DNA of 64,000 nucleotides from contig WNKI01000004.1 of the NCBI GenBank assembly GCA_015350385.1, forward strand, positions 1,930,351-1,994,350. The letters run 5' to 3'. The notes under the pieces were generated by a model. That model did no database searches. It saw nothing but the letters and a program-made list of their open reading frames with translations, and was not told the DNA's origin. Made by a program: the position numbers and the translations under genes. Of the stretch, positions 43,001-50,862 are shown in pieces. Source of the stretch: Aculops lycopersici (lineage: Eukaryota; Arthropoda; Arachnida; Trombidiformes; Eriophyidae). How positions within the stretch are numbered: the stretch's first letter is position 1; each line of letters opens with the position of its first letter.

Positions 43001-46000
43001 GTTATAATAATGGTTGCAATCACTTGGATAGTTCCGTTCGCCATCTTCTTTGGCACAATCATGTCCTGGGATTGGATAACGGGCAAGCGAGATTTAAAGG
43101 AGTACGAGTGTGCCGTCCAATTTTTAAAGAATCCCGTCTTCAACACTTCGCTCATACTATTCTATTTCTACTCAACTCTGGCAATTATGTTTGTTTTGTA
43201 TGGAGGTATATACAAAACAGCACGCGATTTGGCCAAGAAATCGGAGAACAAACAAAAACGAATGCAACTGATGATGTCGATGCAACAGCAGCAAGCTGAA
43301 ATCATCGCCCGATACATTGGAGCGGGCGGCGGTGGCGGCGGCAGTGGGGCTAGCAAGGGATTGAAACCGAGAGGCGGCAACATGGTCGACGACGACGACG
43401 ATGATGATGATCGTAATAAGAAAGGGGGCAAAAGTCAGGCGCTCACTTCAATTGCCAGCCACGAGCACCACAAGCAGCAGAGCAGATTGTCCAATGAGCT
43501 TAGGAGTAGTCAAAAGGGCGAGATTAGATCTAGGAGTCAAAGTTACGCCAGAGTGAAGGGTGGAGTGCAATTGAATGAGACTTCCGGTTCAAACAAACGA
43601 AATATGGAGAGTGGCGGCAACGACCAGTTGGACGATGCAGCAACAGGTGGCGAGATGGCCGCAGGTAGACAGAGTGGATTGCATAGGCTAACTGAGGCTC
43701 AGGCTAGCTCGTTGCTGTTGCGCAAGCAAAGCCAAAATAACACCGACTCCGCCACCAGCCAGTACCAGCGCAACCTGTTGGCTTCGGTGGTGAACGATCG
43801 GCGAGTTAGTGGGCAAGTGTGTACCGTAGCCGACTTGGAGCGTGCCGAGCGATTGGCTTCCGGTGGAGGAAAGGCTGACGAGGAGGTGAAAGGCGATTCG
43901 CACTCCGGGTCGCAGAGACCAAGGGGAGTAATTCGGGATAATGAGCAGCAGATGAACTCGGGAAATCGGTATGATTTTGACCATGAAAGTGGAAGCACGA
44001 GATCGAGTTCCCCTTCTTTCGAATCCGATGACGACAGTCCAGTTGGCGGAGCGTCGAGCGTTTACTCCACTGCAGGGGCTATGGTCAGTGGACTTGCGTC
44101 CGGAAGTCATGGAATGGGAGGCAAGCGTCAGTCAGTTCAGCAATCCAAGGCCATAATTGATCAGCTGAAGAGAAGACAGAAGCAACAACAGGCGGCTGCT
44201 CAGCACCAGGGTGGCAAGGAAAAGTCGCGCGGCGGTTTGTTCTCGAAGATGCCCGGCGGCTCAAATCTAACAGGTGGCGCCGGAAGCGAGTCGCTAACTA
44301 GAAAACAACCATTGACACAACCCCGACCCCAGCCACTGATTCCGAGGTCGCCGATTGTATCGAAGAATGAGTTTAGAGATTTGATGCTAAACATGAATCA
44401 GATTAACCAGCAGCAAACGGTTGCAAATGCCGCTGTCACGCCCACTTCAGGAGTAACGCCGGCAATGCAGCCATTGCAAACAGGTGGTGGCGATCAATTG
44501 CAAGTGATAGATTCAACTGCAACTCTAGCCTCGAGTTTGGATAGCCATAAAAAGGTCGAGAGCTCGAATGATAGTGCTTTTTCTAGCTCACAACCAGCGC
44601 CACTCAAGAGTCCGGATACAAACCAAAGCCGACAGGAGTCGCCGACCGGAACTAAGCTGATGATTGCTACTGAGTCTATCATCAATACTAGCAGCAAAAC
44701 AGATTCGGTGTCGCAAGGTGGCACCAGCAATCACTTATGCGAATGCTCCTGTGGTGGTGGTGGCGGTGGCCAGGTAAATTCAGATTTAAGTGGCAAGAGA
44801 CTAGTTGGCAATCAGCTCGAGGGTTCCAATGGCGATTGGAAGGGGAGAAGGAGAAGGAGCTCGCAAGTGCCGAGCGGATTGCACTCAAACCAGCAGCAGC
44901 AGCACATGAGCCAACGGGGAAATAGGCTCATGACATGTGATAGCAACAACTCCTCGTTGAGGTCGAGCAGATCCTACAGTTACTCGGATCAATCCACCGG
45001 CTTGGGGCTCGCGGGCGACTTGGACGCCAGCAGCTCAATGATAGTTTCCGGTTGTGGTGGCGGCACTTGCGTAGTTAGAACTAATGCAACGAGAGCCAGT
45101 GGCCACGAAACGTCGACCATTTCGTCCATTAGCTCAGTAAGTGGCTCGGGCTCATTGAATACTCAAAATTGCGACTGTTGCTCACTTTGCTCCATGCAAA
45201 TGAACTCGGAATTTGGTCAAATTCCAAGTACTCAAATGAAGGATTCAACAGAATCCCCAGTGAAGATGACTTGCAATGCAAATAAACAAGAGCAACAGCA
45301 GCGTCAAAGACGAATGGTCCGAAAGTCAACGGGAAATCTCGAGAGAAACTCCAATGTCAATGTATCGCCACAAGGCAAGCGCAACGGCACACTGGTACAC
45401 CACTCCAGAGTAAGCGGCGCCAGTGGCAGCCCAAGTGCCACTTGTTCGATGGATCAAACAGGTGTCGAGATGACATCGAACATGAACGATAGCAGAATGA
45501 CCGGCGCCCAAATTGCTGGCGACGTTATGGGTTCAGGTTTTGTGCAAATGAACAAGTCGACGCCGAATCAGTTGAATCTAGTGGGGAGCGACATGGCAAC
45601 AAGCAACAAGTTGCCAAATGCCGCTGCTGATCGCCCCAGTGATAGAGACGACAAGGGAAGTTGCCACAGTAAATTGGACATGAGTAGTATGGAATCATTG
45701 CGTAGATCCCAGGAGGCAACTACAACAACCACTCAGTACACCACCCAATCGACAAGTGGCCAGAGTGGAAATTTTAGAGAGCGAAGGATGAGCAATCGGA
45801 GAACCACGATAAGCTGTCAGGATACTGACGAGTTTGAGACAACGACAAGTTGTCGTCGAGATACCAACTCGAATATTGGAATCACCGCATCGCTACTCGC
45901 AACTGCCGGCTTAAAGACCGCTTCTCAAGCGCCCAGTTTAACGGTTAATGCTCCATATGATAAGCAAGCGACAGGTGAGAGGAAAAACGGGCCCACTGAA

Positions 46001-46609
46001 TTGGTTGAACGAAGAAACTCGCACCACAAAGAAGATATAGGAGACGAGGAGCATAGAGTTGGACTAAGAGCACAACAACAACAACAACAACAGCATTTTA
46101 GCAAACAGGATCAGCAAGCCTCTTTGGAATCGTCGCCCACAACTAATAGCAACGCTAGAAAGAATCACCAAAGACAGCCAAAAGTAGGAGATAGCGGTCG
46201 AGGAGGCGGGAATAATGACGACACTAGTGGCGAGCGAGGCGGCGGGAGTTGGACCAGTCCATTGGGTCGCTCGGGTGGAATGGTAGGCAGGCCGAGGATA
46301 GGACAGAGGCACAAGTCGAAGTCGGAAAATCGAGCTCGCAAGGCTCTACGAACCATTAGCTTCATTTTGGGCGCCTTCGTTTTGTGCTGGACTCCATACC
46401 ATATCCTAGCTCTTGTTGCTGGATTTTGCACTCGAGCCGATGGATGCGTCAACACCCACCTGTTCTACTTCACCTACTTCTTATGTTATACAAACTCGCC
46501 CATAAACCCCTTCTGCTATGCACTTGCTAATGCTCAATTCAAGCGCGCATTTTATCGGGTGCTCAAGTGTAATTTTGGTCCTTGGCAGCAGAAATCGATG
46601 ACCAGATGA
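40037..46609 (+). CDS. mAChR-B: Muscarinic-type acetylcholine receptor (GAR-2/mAChR-B-like), very large
   Basis: Class A GPCR for acetylcholine. I chose the ATG at 40037 because a strong signal peptide follows (PARLLLLLLLVNHLSFTRSQA). An ATG at 39809 is also in frame, and the frame opens at a TTG at 39776. The protein is 2,190 residues, versus about 1,000 or fewer for relatives. The N-terminal ectodomain is about 865 residues of S/N/T/Q-rich sequence. TM1-TM5 lie at about 868-1060: GNILVLMS, ALSDLFIG, Asp3.32 in TDHTLC, VDRF for DRY, and the TM5 end before the long loop. Intracellular loop 3 is about 1,040 residues rich in S/G/Q. TM6 (FVLCWTPYHI) and TM7 (FLCYTNSPINPFCYALAN) match muscarinic receptors closely. 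The DHTLCLIS...YREWRT segment points to the GAR-1/GAR-2/B-type group, probably Gi/o-coupled. Subtype is less certain than family. Confidence 0.85.
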   Translation: MAMKTTRVSNPLISPARLLLLLLLVNHLSFTRSQAETLSLAPGYVNYDSKLKFGHRDRNSRGQLELNREQVVVDQLEAGYSANPQGSLSIPPQQPPPLVSVQVKSVSHQWGPLQGSANFRRTPKSRTIDKFADGSFEYSRRKSNEQQHEDSSGQTRASNSNLSSLNWTNISTTSTLGSQLYSNARSFGGESKSRRMWRRRRRELAAKANQVNNSKDSRTFLIDGVEFAIMQSRFKRDLSTAASSIEVGQSMLSKHGSSNGNTNCQNWPPVPSGPSAEQRNHSEVDMSSGGSGSDSKSNGKSNGNSNVCATCPHGRHNHRVHRRNRRRSRAASLAPALPFAVKQQQQQPQTSLPTFVTPATSVAQLHRHESSAELDKGNGKSGSTIDNSISNNNINNESYTDIERHSNGQPTTSPLSGVFSGGFQRSRGEFIPSKLNNNDAGDDVATTSKFSLRTLELDDMISKSNEPIWLLSRPLGFSLGPLVGSSSGGGGGGTVSKSPRRHSQPTSGETPMPMTPPVISSNSNAKSTLFLSSLHSSPTESMLTRETTESIVQTDTMTMISTRAYEKIASKQQGEPREIETATSTTIAATSSVSTSTPDFVTVTRSMVSHQSAPEGGIGLALNETWPRQINVANSTLTLVHNTANKSESKSVKPFESHGATRIVDAKRELENQSHRDAALAREENLRADERRQQQRKPRKSRQHEDESTWPSSSGNRGWSESENESGIESGLERRFGDEQNQFERANENSNNNNGDVYDLSSVASVVNSNSNSNNNQNFPDAELDASGAADMATGSLDYNYQTQAQESTTSFESSSSNHRQEQQQVSLETTTLAPFDNLTTIDPQTGATIDTITGLSLDPVTGTPFARWSTITIAVLIGLCVVLTVLGNILVLMSFVYERTIRQPSNYLICSLALSDLFIGIVSMPFFAIYVLRGWRWTLGPFWCDIWLATDHTLCLISIYTVLLITVDRFFSIKAPTRYREWRTKRRVIIMVAITWIVPFAIFFGTIMSWDWITGKRDLKEYECAVQFLKNPVFNTSLILFYFYSTLAIMFVLYGGIYKTARDLAKKSENKQKRMQLMMSMQQQQAEIIARYIGAGGGGGGSGASKGLKPRGGNMVDDDDDDDDRNKKGGKSQALTSIASHEHHKQQSRLSNELRSSQKGEIRSRSQSYARVKGGVQLNETSGSNKRNMESGGNDQLDDAATGGEMAAGRQSGLHRLTEAQASSLLLRKQSQNNTDSATSQYQRNLLASVVNDRRVSGQVCTVADLERAERLASGGGKADEEVKGDSHSGSQRPRGVIRDNEQQMNSGNRYDFDHESGSTRSSSPSFESDDDSPVGGASSVYSTAGAMVSGLASGSHGMGGKRQSVQQSKAIIDQLKRRQKQQQAAAQHQGGKEKSRGGLFSKMPGGSNLTGGAGSESLTRKQPLTQPRPQPLIPRSPIVSKNEFRDLMLNMNQINQQQTVANAAVTPTSGVTPAMQPLQTGGGDQLQVIDSTATLASSLDSHKKVESSNDSAFSSSQPAPLKSPDTNQSRQESPTGTKLMIATESIINTSSKTDSVSQGGTSNHLCECSCGGGGGGQVNSDLSGKRLVGNQLEGSNGDWKGRRRRSSQVPSGLHSNQQQQHMSQRGNRLMTCDSNNSSLRSSRSYSYSDQSTGLGLAGDLDASSSMIVSGCGGGTCVVRTNATRASGHETSTISSISSVSGSGSLNTQNCDCCSLCSMQMNSEFGQIPSTQMKDSTESPVKMTCNANKQEQQQRQRRMVRKSTGNLERNSNVNVSPQGKRNGTLVHHSRVSGASGSPSATCSMDQTGVEMTSNMNDSRMTGAQIAGDVMGSGFVQMNKSTPNQLNLVGSDMATSNKLPNAAADRPSDRDDKGSCHSKLDMSSMESLRRSQEATTTTTQYTTQSTSGQSGNFRERRMSNRRTTISCQDTDEFETTTSCRRDTNSNIGITASLLATAGLKTASQAPSLTVNAPYDKQATGERKNGPTELVERRNSHHKEDIGDEEHRVGLRAQQQQQQQHFSKQDQQASLESSPTTNSNARKNHQRQPKVGDSGRGGGNNDDTSGERGGGSWTSPLGRSGGMVGRPRIGQRHKSKSENRARKALRTISFILGAFVLCWTPYHILALVAGFCTRADGCVNTHLFYFTYFLCYTNSPINPFCYALANAQFKRAFYRVLKCNFGPWQQKSMTR

Positions 46610-46826
46610 GAGATGAAACAACATCTCAGTTGTTCAGATACCAAAAGAGGAAGAGATATTCTTTAGGTTATTGAATTAATTAAAAATTAATTGAATCAAC
46701 AATCTTTACTTGAAACTCCAATTCTGTAGTTTGGTTTTATTTTATATATATATATATATATATTGATAATAACTTAATTCTATAATGAGTTCTTTCTAAT
46801 TGATCCAAAATCCTATCTAATCTTAT
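46610..46826. other. Convergent intergenic spacer with (TA)n repeat
   Basis: A 217-base spacer between the 3' ends of the muscarinic receptor (plus) and the cuticle gene (minus). It is AT-rich, with a TA run at 46743-46763. Both 3' UTRs must end or overlap here. No canonical AATAAA was seen on the plus strand. Confidence 0.7.
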
Positions 46827-47477
46827 CTAAACGTGCGATACAGACTGGTGAACTTGCACTATAGGCTGGCTAACGTACACCGGAACTTGGTGGACTATTG
46901 CACTGGCGCTTGCACTTGCGCTGGCACTCAAAGGAAGCGATTGATGCTGATGTTGGCCTGAAATCTTCGACGAGCTTGGACTGGAAGCAGCCGAAGCAGG
47001 ATAAACTGAGTGAACCGGATGTATTGAAGGTGGAACGGCAGCGAGAGTAGCCTGGTAACTGGGGTGGGCACTCCCGCTTGGCGCCGAAGGATAGTAAGAT
47101 TCAAGCTTAACGCCGGCTGGACTCTTGCTACCACCTGTTCCTGGCTCGTTGGTCTTGATATTTGCCCTAAATCCGTTTTTGTCAGCCACGTACACTACCT
47201 CGCGATAGATTCCATTATTGTCGCGGTACCCATAACTTCCATGTACTTCTTGTGGATTGTGACTACGCTCTTGACGCCACTGCTTGTTGCCATAATGATC
47301 CTCGACGTCGTAACCATAGCTGTATGGGTTGAAGTGGGGATAATGCTGATGATGTTGCTGCTGGTAATGTGGACTTGGGTGGATTTCATGCTTCAGGTAG
47401 TGGCAGTGTATAAAGTTTAGGCCTACAACAATCACGAATAGCGAAGCTACAAGCGTTTCTAGAGTATAACTTTTCAT
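46827..47477 (-). CDS. RR-type cuticle protein (chitin-binding 4)
   Basis: Structural exoskeleton protein. The start is ATG at 47477 (context CAAGATG); the frame continues upstream only to a GTG. The 216 residues open with a secretion signal (MKSYTLETLVASLFVIVVGL...). A His/Tyr/Gln-rich stretch follows (residues about 25-52). Then comes the Rebers-Riddiford chitin-binding domain (about residues 50-115), with YSYGYDVED, VHGSYGYRDNNGIYREV, YVADKNGFRA and TNEPG. The C-terminus is rich in Ala, Ser, Pro, Val and Tyr, with an ASASASA run and VPVYVSQP-like repeats typical of arthropod cuticle. The extended GSYGYxDxxGxxRxVxYVADKxGFRA pattern is common in mites and ticks. No intron separates the signal peptide from the rest, although most arthropod cuticle genes carry one there. 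Confidence 0.93.
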   Translation of the reverse strand: MKSYTLETLVASLFVIVVGLNFIHCHYLKHEIHPSPHYQQQHHQHYPHFNPYSYGYDVEDHYGNKQWRQERSHNPQEVHGSYGYRDNNGIYREVVYVADKNGFRANIKTNEPGTGGSKSPAGVKLESYYPSAPSGSAHPSYQATLAAVPPSIHPVHSVYPASAASSPSSSKISGQHQHQSLPLSASASASASAIVHQVPVYVSQPIVQVHQSVSHV

Positions 47478-47956
47478 CTTGACTTGTTGATTCTGCGGTA
47501 TTCGAAGTATATTTTCTACTTTTGACTCGATCACTGTGAACTCTCAAGCAAAAATAAGGCCCAAGACTCTCTTGTTGGCTAGTTTTATACAGCAGTTGAA
47601 GGGTGTTTTGATTTTGATAGTTGGTCTTATCTACTCGAAACTCTAGAATCACTCGAGCGTGCAGAGGAGATTCATTAGTAGCCTTGGATTCTGTATGCAA
47701 TGCTTATGTCACTCTACTTTCTACTAGGCAACTGATGGCAACTCCAACGACAGATAATTTGATTATAATGATGGCCTTCAAAGCATTTACATCGATAACT
47801 TGGTGAAAGATATAACAATATCTAATCACATATAACCGGTATTGGTTTTATTAGTACTAGTTTGTGTCACCGTTGGCAATAGGTCGCCATTTTCAACTTT
47901 TCAACACAAGATTTCCTCATAAGATTCTCCCATTGCAAGGTCTTTGCAGACCAGAC
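47478..47956. other. Intergenic: cuticle gene promoter and FASTK-protein 3' flank
   Basis: A 479-base gap between two minus-strand genes. It contains a TATA box for the cuticle gene at 47589-47584. The rest is AT-rich with no coding signal. Confidence 0.65.
47584..47589 (-). promoter_or_regulatory. TATA box of the cuticle protein gene
   Basis: The minus strand reads GTATAAAAC, about 107 bases before the ATG. This is consistent with a TATA-driven core promoter and a short 5' UTR, as is common for cuticle genes. Confidence 0.5.
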
Positions 47957-50152
47957 TCAGTTCGATTGAAGAGCAGTTTTGATTCTATGGACTGTCTCAT
48001 CAATTTGGTGACTGTTGAAGTCGATGAACACAACCTTGTAGCCTATTTTGCTTAATAGTCTAGAGATCATTTGCTTATACCCACTCAATTTGCCATCCTC
48101 CCCAATACAATCATGCTGGTGCCTTATACCAAATACTAGACAATGCCTTTGACCCTCAACAATTGGCTGTGGCTCAAGAGTTTCAGGATCAAAGTTACCT
48201 GGTGGTAGGCAGTTTCTTGAGACAACCATGTCCGCAAAGTTTTGGTGCGGTAGGGTGAACTGGAAACCGACCGATAAGTTGTGACCAACAATCTCTGGAT
48301 GGTGGGCAATGTCGTGGCCAATCTGTCTGAATAGGCTTGTCCAAGTTAGTTTCCTACCAGACGAGTCTCGCAGCTGGCCATTTGGTTTGTTCAAGATTGA
48401 GTTGAGACGAGTTAATTTTGTGTTATTTATTACTCCTACATCCCCAAATCTTCCTAGACCCTCACTTATCATCTTCAAGTACTCTACGCCGCTAGGACTT
48501 TTATCAATTAGCTTTACTGGGCTGTCTTCAATTCTAGTTGCGGAATAAGCTAATAGTAGAGTTCTATCATATTCTAAGACTTCTTGCCACTTTTTGATTC
48601 CATCCTCTTTGAGTTGCTCGCATAAATAATTTATAAACTTTTCATTATAAAAGCCAAAAGATATAAAAGCTCTTATTAAAGGTAATAGATGAGTCTCTGA
48701 GTACTCGTGGTCAGGTCTAGTCTGATTAACTATGTCGTCACATAGTTTGTCAAAATGTTCTGTCAGTGTTGCATTCATTTGGAGATTGTTGTAGGATAGA
48801 TTGGATAAACTAGATAGGAAATATTGTATATCTTTGATTCTCAACTTATGCGAATCTCTCAATATCAATTCAATGGCATCAGTCAATAGATTTTCATCAT
48901 AAATTCTAAAACTCTCCATTAATTTGATCGATTGAATTGCATTATGAGCACTTGCGAAAATGATCTTTTTATCTTTGACTAGATGCTCGATCAACCTGAT
49001 CGCCAAATCTCTGTCTGAGCCACTTGAGTTCTTGATTGAATATCTGATACTCTTGATTATGGCGCAATAACCTGGCTCTTTGGGATCAATCTTGGGCAAG
49101 AAGTCTACCAATCTGTTCAGACACTTGGTAATTAGTCCCTTTGTAGGTATGAATGTTCGTGTCTTATAATAGGCCATGCAAACTGTAACCAGATCCTCGA
49201 ATGTACCTTTATCAATGATGCGCTCAATTTCGTTATGGTACTTATTCAGTATACCACCGTTCTCTCTCCTCTGAATGACTAAGAATAATAGATGAACGAG
49301 TTGCCTATTATTAACTTCTATTTGCTTCTCTTGACTTAGGTAACGGAGCAACACCATGGCAAATTTTGGGGTCATTCCGATGGAATAATACAAATCGGAT
49401 AGATACAGCCATAAATTCATATCCATGAGACGAGTTCTAACATGTTGCTTGACTAGCCATCTCAGCTCAATATCGATGTTCCTCCATATTGGCAACCACT
49501 CCCTACCCCTCTCATTAGCCGTGCCCATGAGTAAAATCGCCAGCTCCTGCTGGTTCATTGTACTCATAGATGCCCTGATTGAATCGTAGAGTTTCATAAG
49601 TTCTAATTCGGGTTGGCTGGATCGCTGGGGGTGTTCCTTTAAATACTCACGGAATTTATTGATTTGAGTTGCAACCGGTAGCTCGTCCAGAGTATGTTCA
49701 GAAGGCGCATAGTCTTCGACGCTCTTGTGTACATGTTTATACACGAATTGGTTCTCTCTTCTCATCTCTTCGTTAAGACCCCATGTCCCTCGATTAGGAT
49801 CGATTCTCACATCTCTTGTGCTTCTGTTATTTTGATTCTCTCTGTTGACCTTCCCTTTAGGGTGTAAATATGAGGGATGAAAGTTGGAATCAAGTCGTTC
49901 AAATGTCCTAGTATTGTTGTTGTTGTTGCTGTTGTTGTTGCTAGCTAGTTGTTGTGTTGCTTGACTGTCAACGTGGCTGTGCTGAGTTGCGACTGTGCTC
50001 GACTTGGCTATTGATTGCGATTGGATATTGATAGGATTCCAGTGTCTTTTATGCTTGGTTGCAACATGAGGCCTTGAAGCGACATCTTGGTGGCCGAGCA
50101 ACTGGCGCGCCAGTTGCCTCGCCGGTCCCTTCAAATATGTGGAGGCTAGCAT
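47957..50152 (-). CDS. FAST kinase domain-containing (FASTK/RAP) mitochondrial protein
   Basis: FASTK-family proteins act in mitochondrial RNA processing and stability. The 731 residues begin with a basic, Ser/Ala/Gln-rich, acid-poor segment (MLASTYLKGPARQLARQLLGH...) that looks like a mitochondrial presequence. It is followed by a poly-Asn/Gln stretch around residue 75. The middle (residues about 180-560) is a leucine-rich helical array of short repeats, as in the FAST_1/FAST_2 region. The C-terminus (about 660-725) matches a RAP domain (RHCLVFGIRHQHDC...LSGYKQMISRLLSKIGYKVVFIDF). I cannot say which FASTKD paralogue it is. The start is ATG at 50152; the gene is divergent from alpha-spectrin and a single exon. 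Confidence 0.85.
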   Translation of the reverse strand: MLASTYLKGPARQLARQLLGHQDVASRPHVATKHKRHWNPINIQSQSIAKSSTVATQHSHVDSQATQQLASNNNSNNNNNTRTFERLDSNFHPSYLHPKGKVNRENQNNRSTRDVRIDPNRGTWGLNEEMRRENQFVYKHVHKSVEDYAPSEHTLDELPVATQINKFREYLKEHPQRSSQPELELMKLYDSIRASMSTMNQQELAILLMGTANERGREWLPIWRNIDIELRWLVKQHVRTRLMDMNLWLYLSDLYYSIGMTPKFAMVLLRYLSQEKQIEVNNRQLVHLLFLVIQRRENGGILNKYHNEIERIIDKGTFEDLVTVCMAYYKTRTFIPTKGLITKCLNRLVDFLPKIDPKEPGYCAIIKSIRYSIKNSSGSDRDLAIRLIEHLVKDKKIIFASAHNAIQSIKLMESFRIYDENLLTDAIELILRDSHKLRIKDIQYFLSSLSNLSYNNLQMNATLTEHFDKLCDDIVNQTRPDHEYSETHLLPLIRAFISFGFYNEKFINYLCEQLKEDGIKKWQEVLEYDRTLLLAYSATRIEDSPVKLIDKSPSGVEYLKMISEGLGRFGDVGVINNTKLTRLNSILNKPNGQLRDSSGRKLTWTSLFRQIGHDIAHHPEIVGHNLSVGFQFTLPHQNFADMVVSRNCLPPGNFDPETLEPQPIVEGQRHCLVFGIRHQHDCIGEDGKLSGYKQMISRLLSKIGYKVVFIDFNSHQIDETVHRIKTALQSN

Positions 50153-50862
50153 GACGAATATAATATCCTCTCCTAGGTATGATTTCTGATCACAATTGTA
50201 TGCATGTATCAGTATTTTGCAGAATAGATTGATTCAATTGATCGTGTCGACTCCAAATTAAGGCATAAGTTTGTTGTTGTTGTTAGCTAAGAAAGAAGTC
50301 TTCGATCAACGTGGACTCCACATGACGAGAGAAAGTTCATTCCTGCAGGAACACGTGCTCCTGTCTCGAATCGATCTAGCCTTAGTCCTGCAGTTAGTCT
50401 GCAGAGCGCTACTACAGTTCGCTGCAAATGTGTCGCGCCTGTATTAAAATGCACGGGTGTGGCTGCTCTATGGCGACTAGCTGGCTGGGTGGCTCGTCGA
50501 CGACGCAACGGAGCAAGTCAAGTGCAGCGCGTAACCAGGACGTTGTCGTCGACGTTTGCACAACACAACATAACAGAATGCACCACAACACAGCACAGCA
50601 TTACACAGTCGACAGGCGTTGGCTTTCTCATCCCAAAGTTAGGTGTGTTGGATATTGTACTATGGGAATCGCTGCAGAGTAGAAGGAGGGTGAAAGTTTA
50701 TTGTGATGCGCTCTTCGTGTTGTTGGTGGGAAGAGGCGAAAGGTATTATTTTATCGAATTTTTAGAAGAATAAAAATTATATGTACACATATATATAAAA
50801 CATATATGGATAGATAGACATAGATATATTGATTAGGCAACCAATAAAGAAGAGCAAGCAAA
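50153..50862. other. Shared divergent promoter region, FASTK protein and alpha-spectrin
   Basis: A 710-base spacer between two genes transcribed away from each other. The left half is mixed composition with GC-richer sequence (50330-50560). The last 100 bases before the spectrin ATG are very AT-rich (TATATATAAAACATATATGG). It must hold both promoters and 5' UTRs. I see no other gene. Confidence 0.6.
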
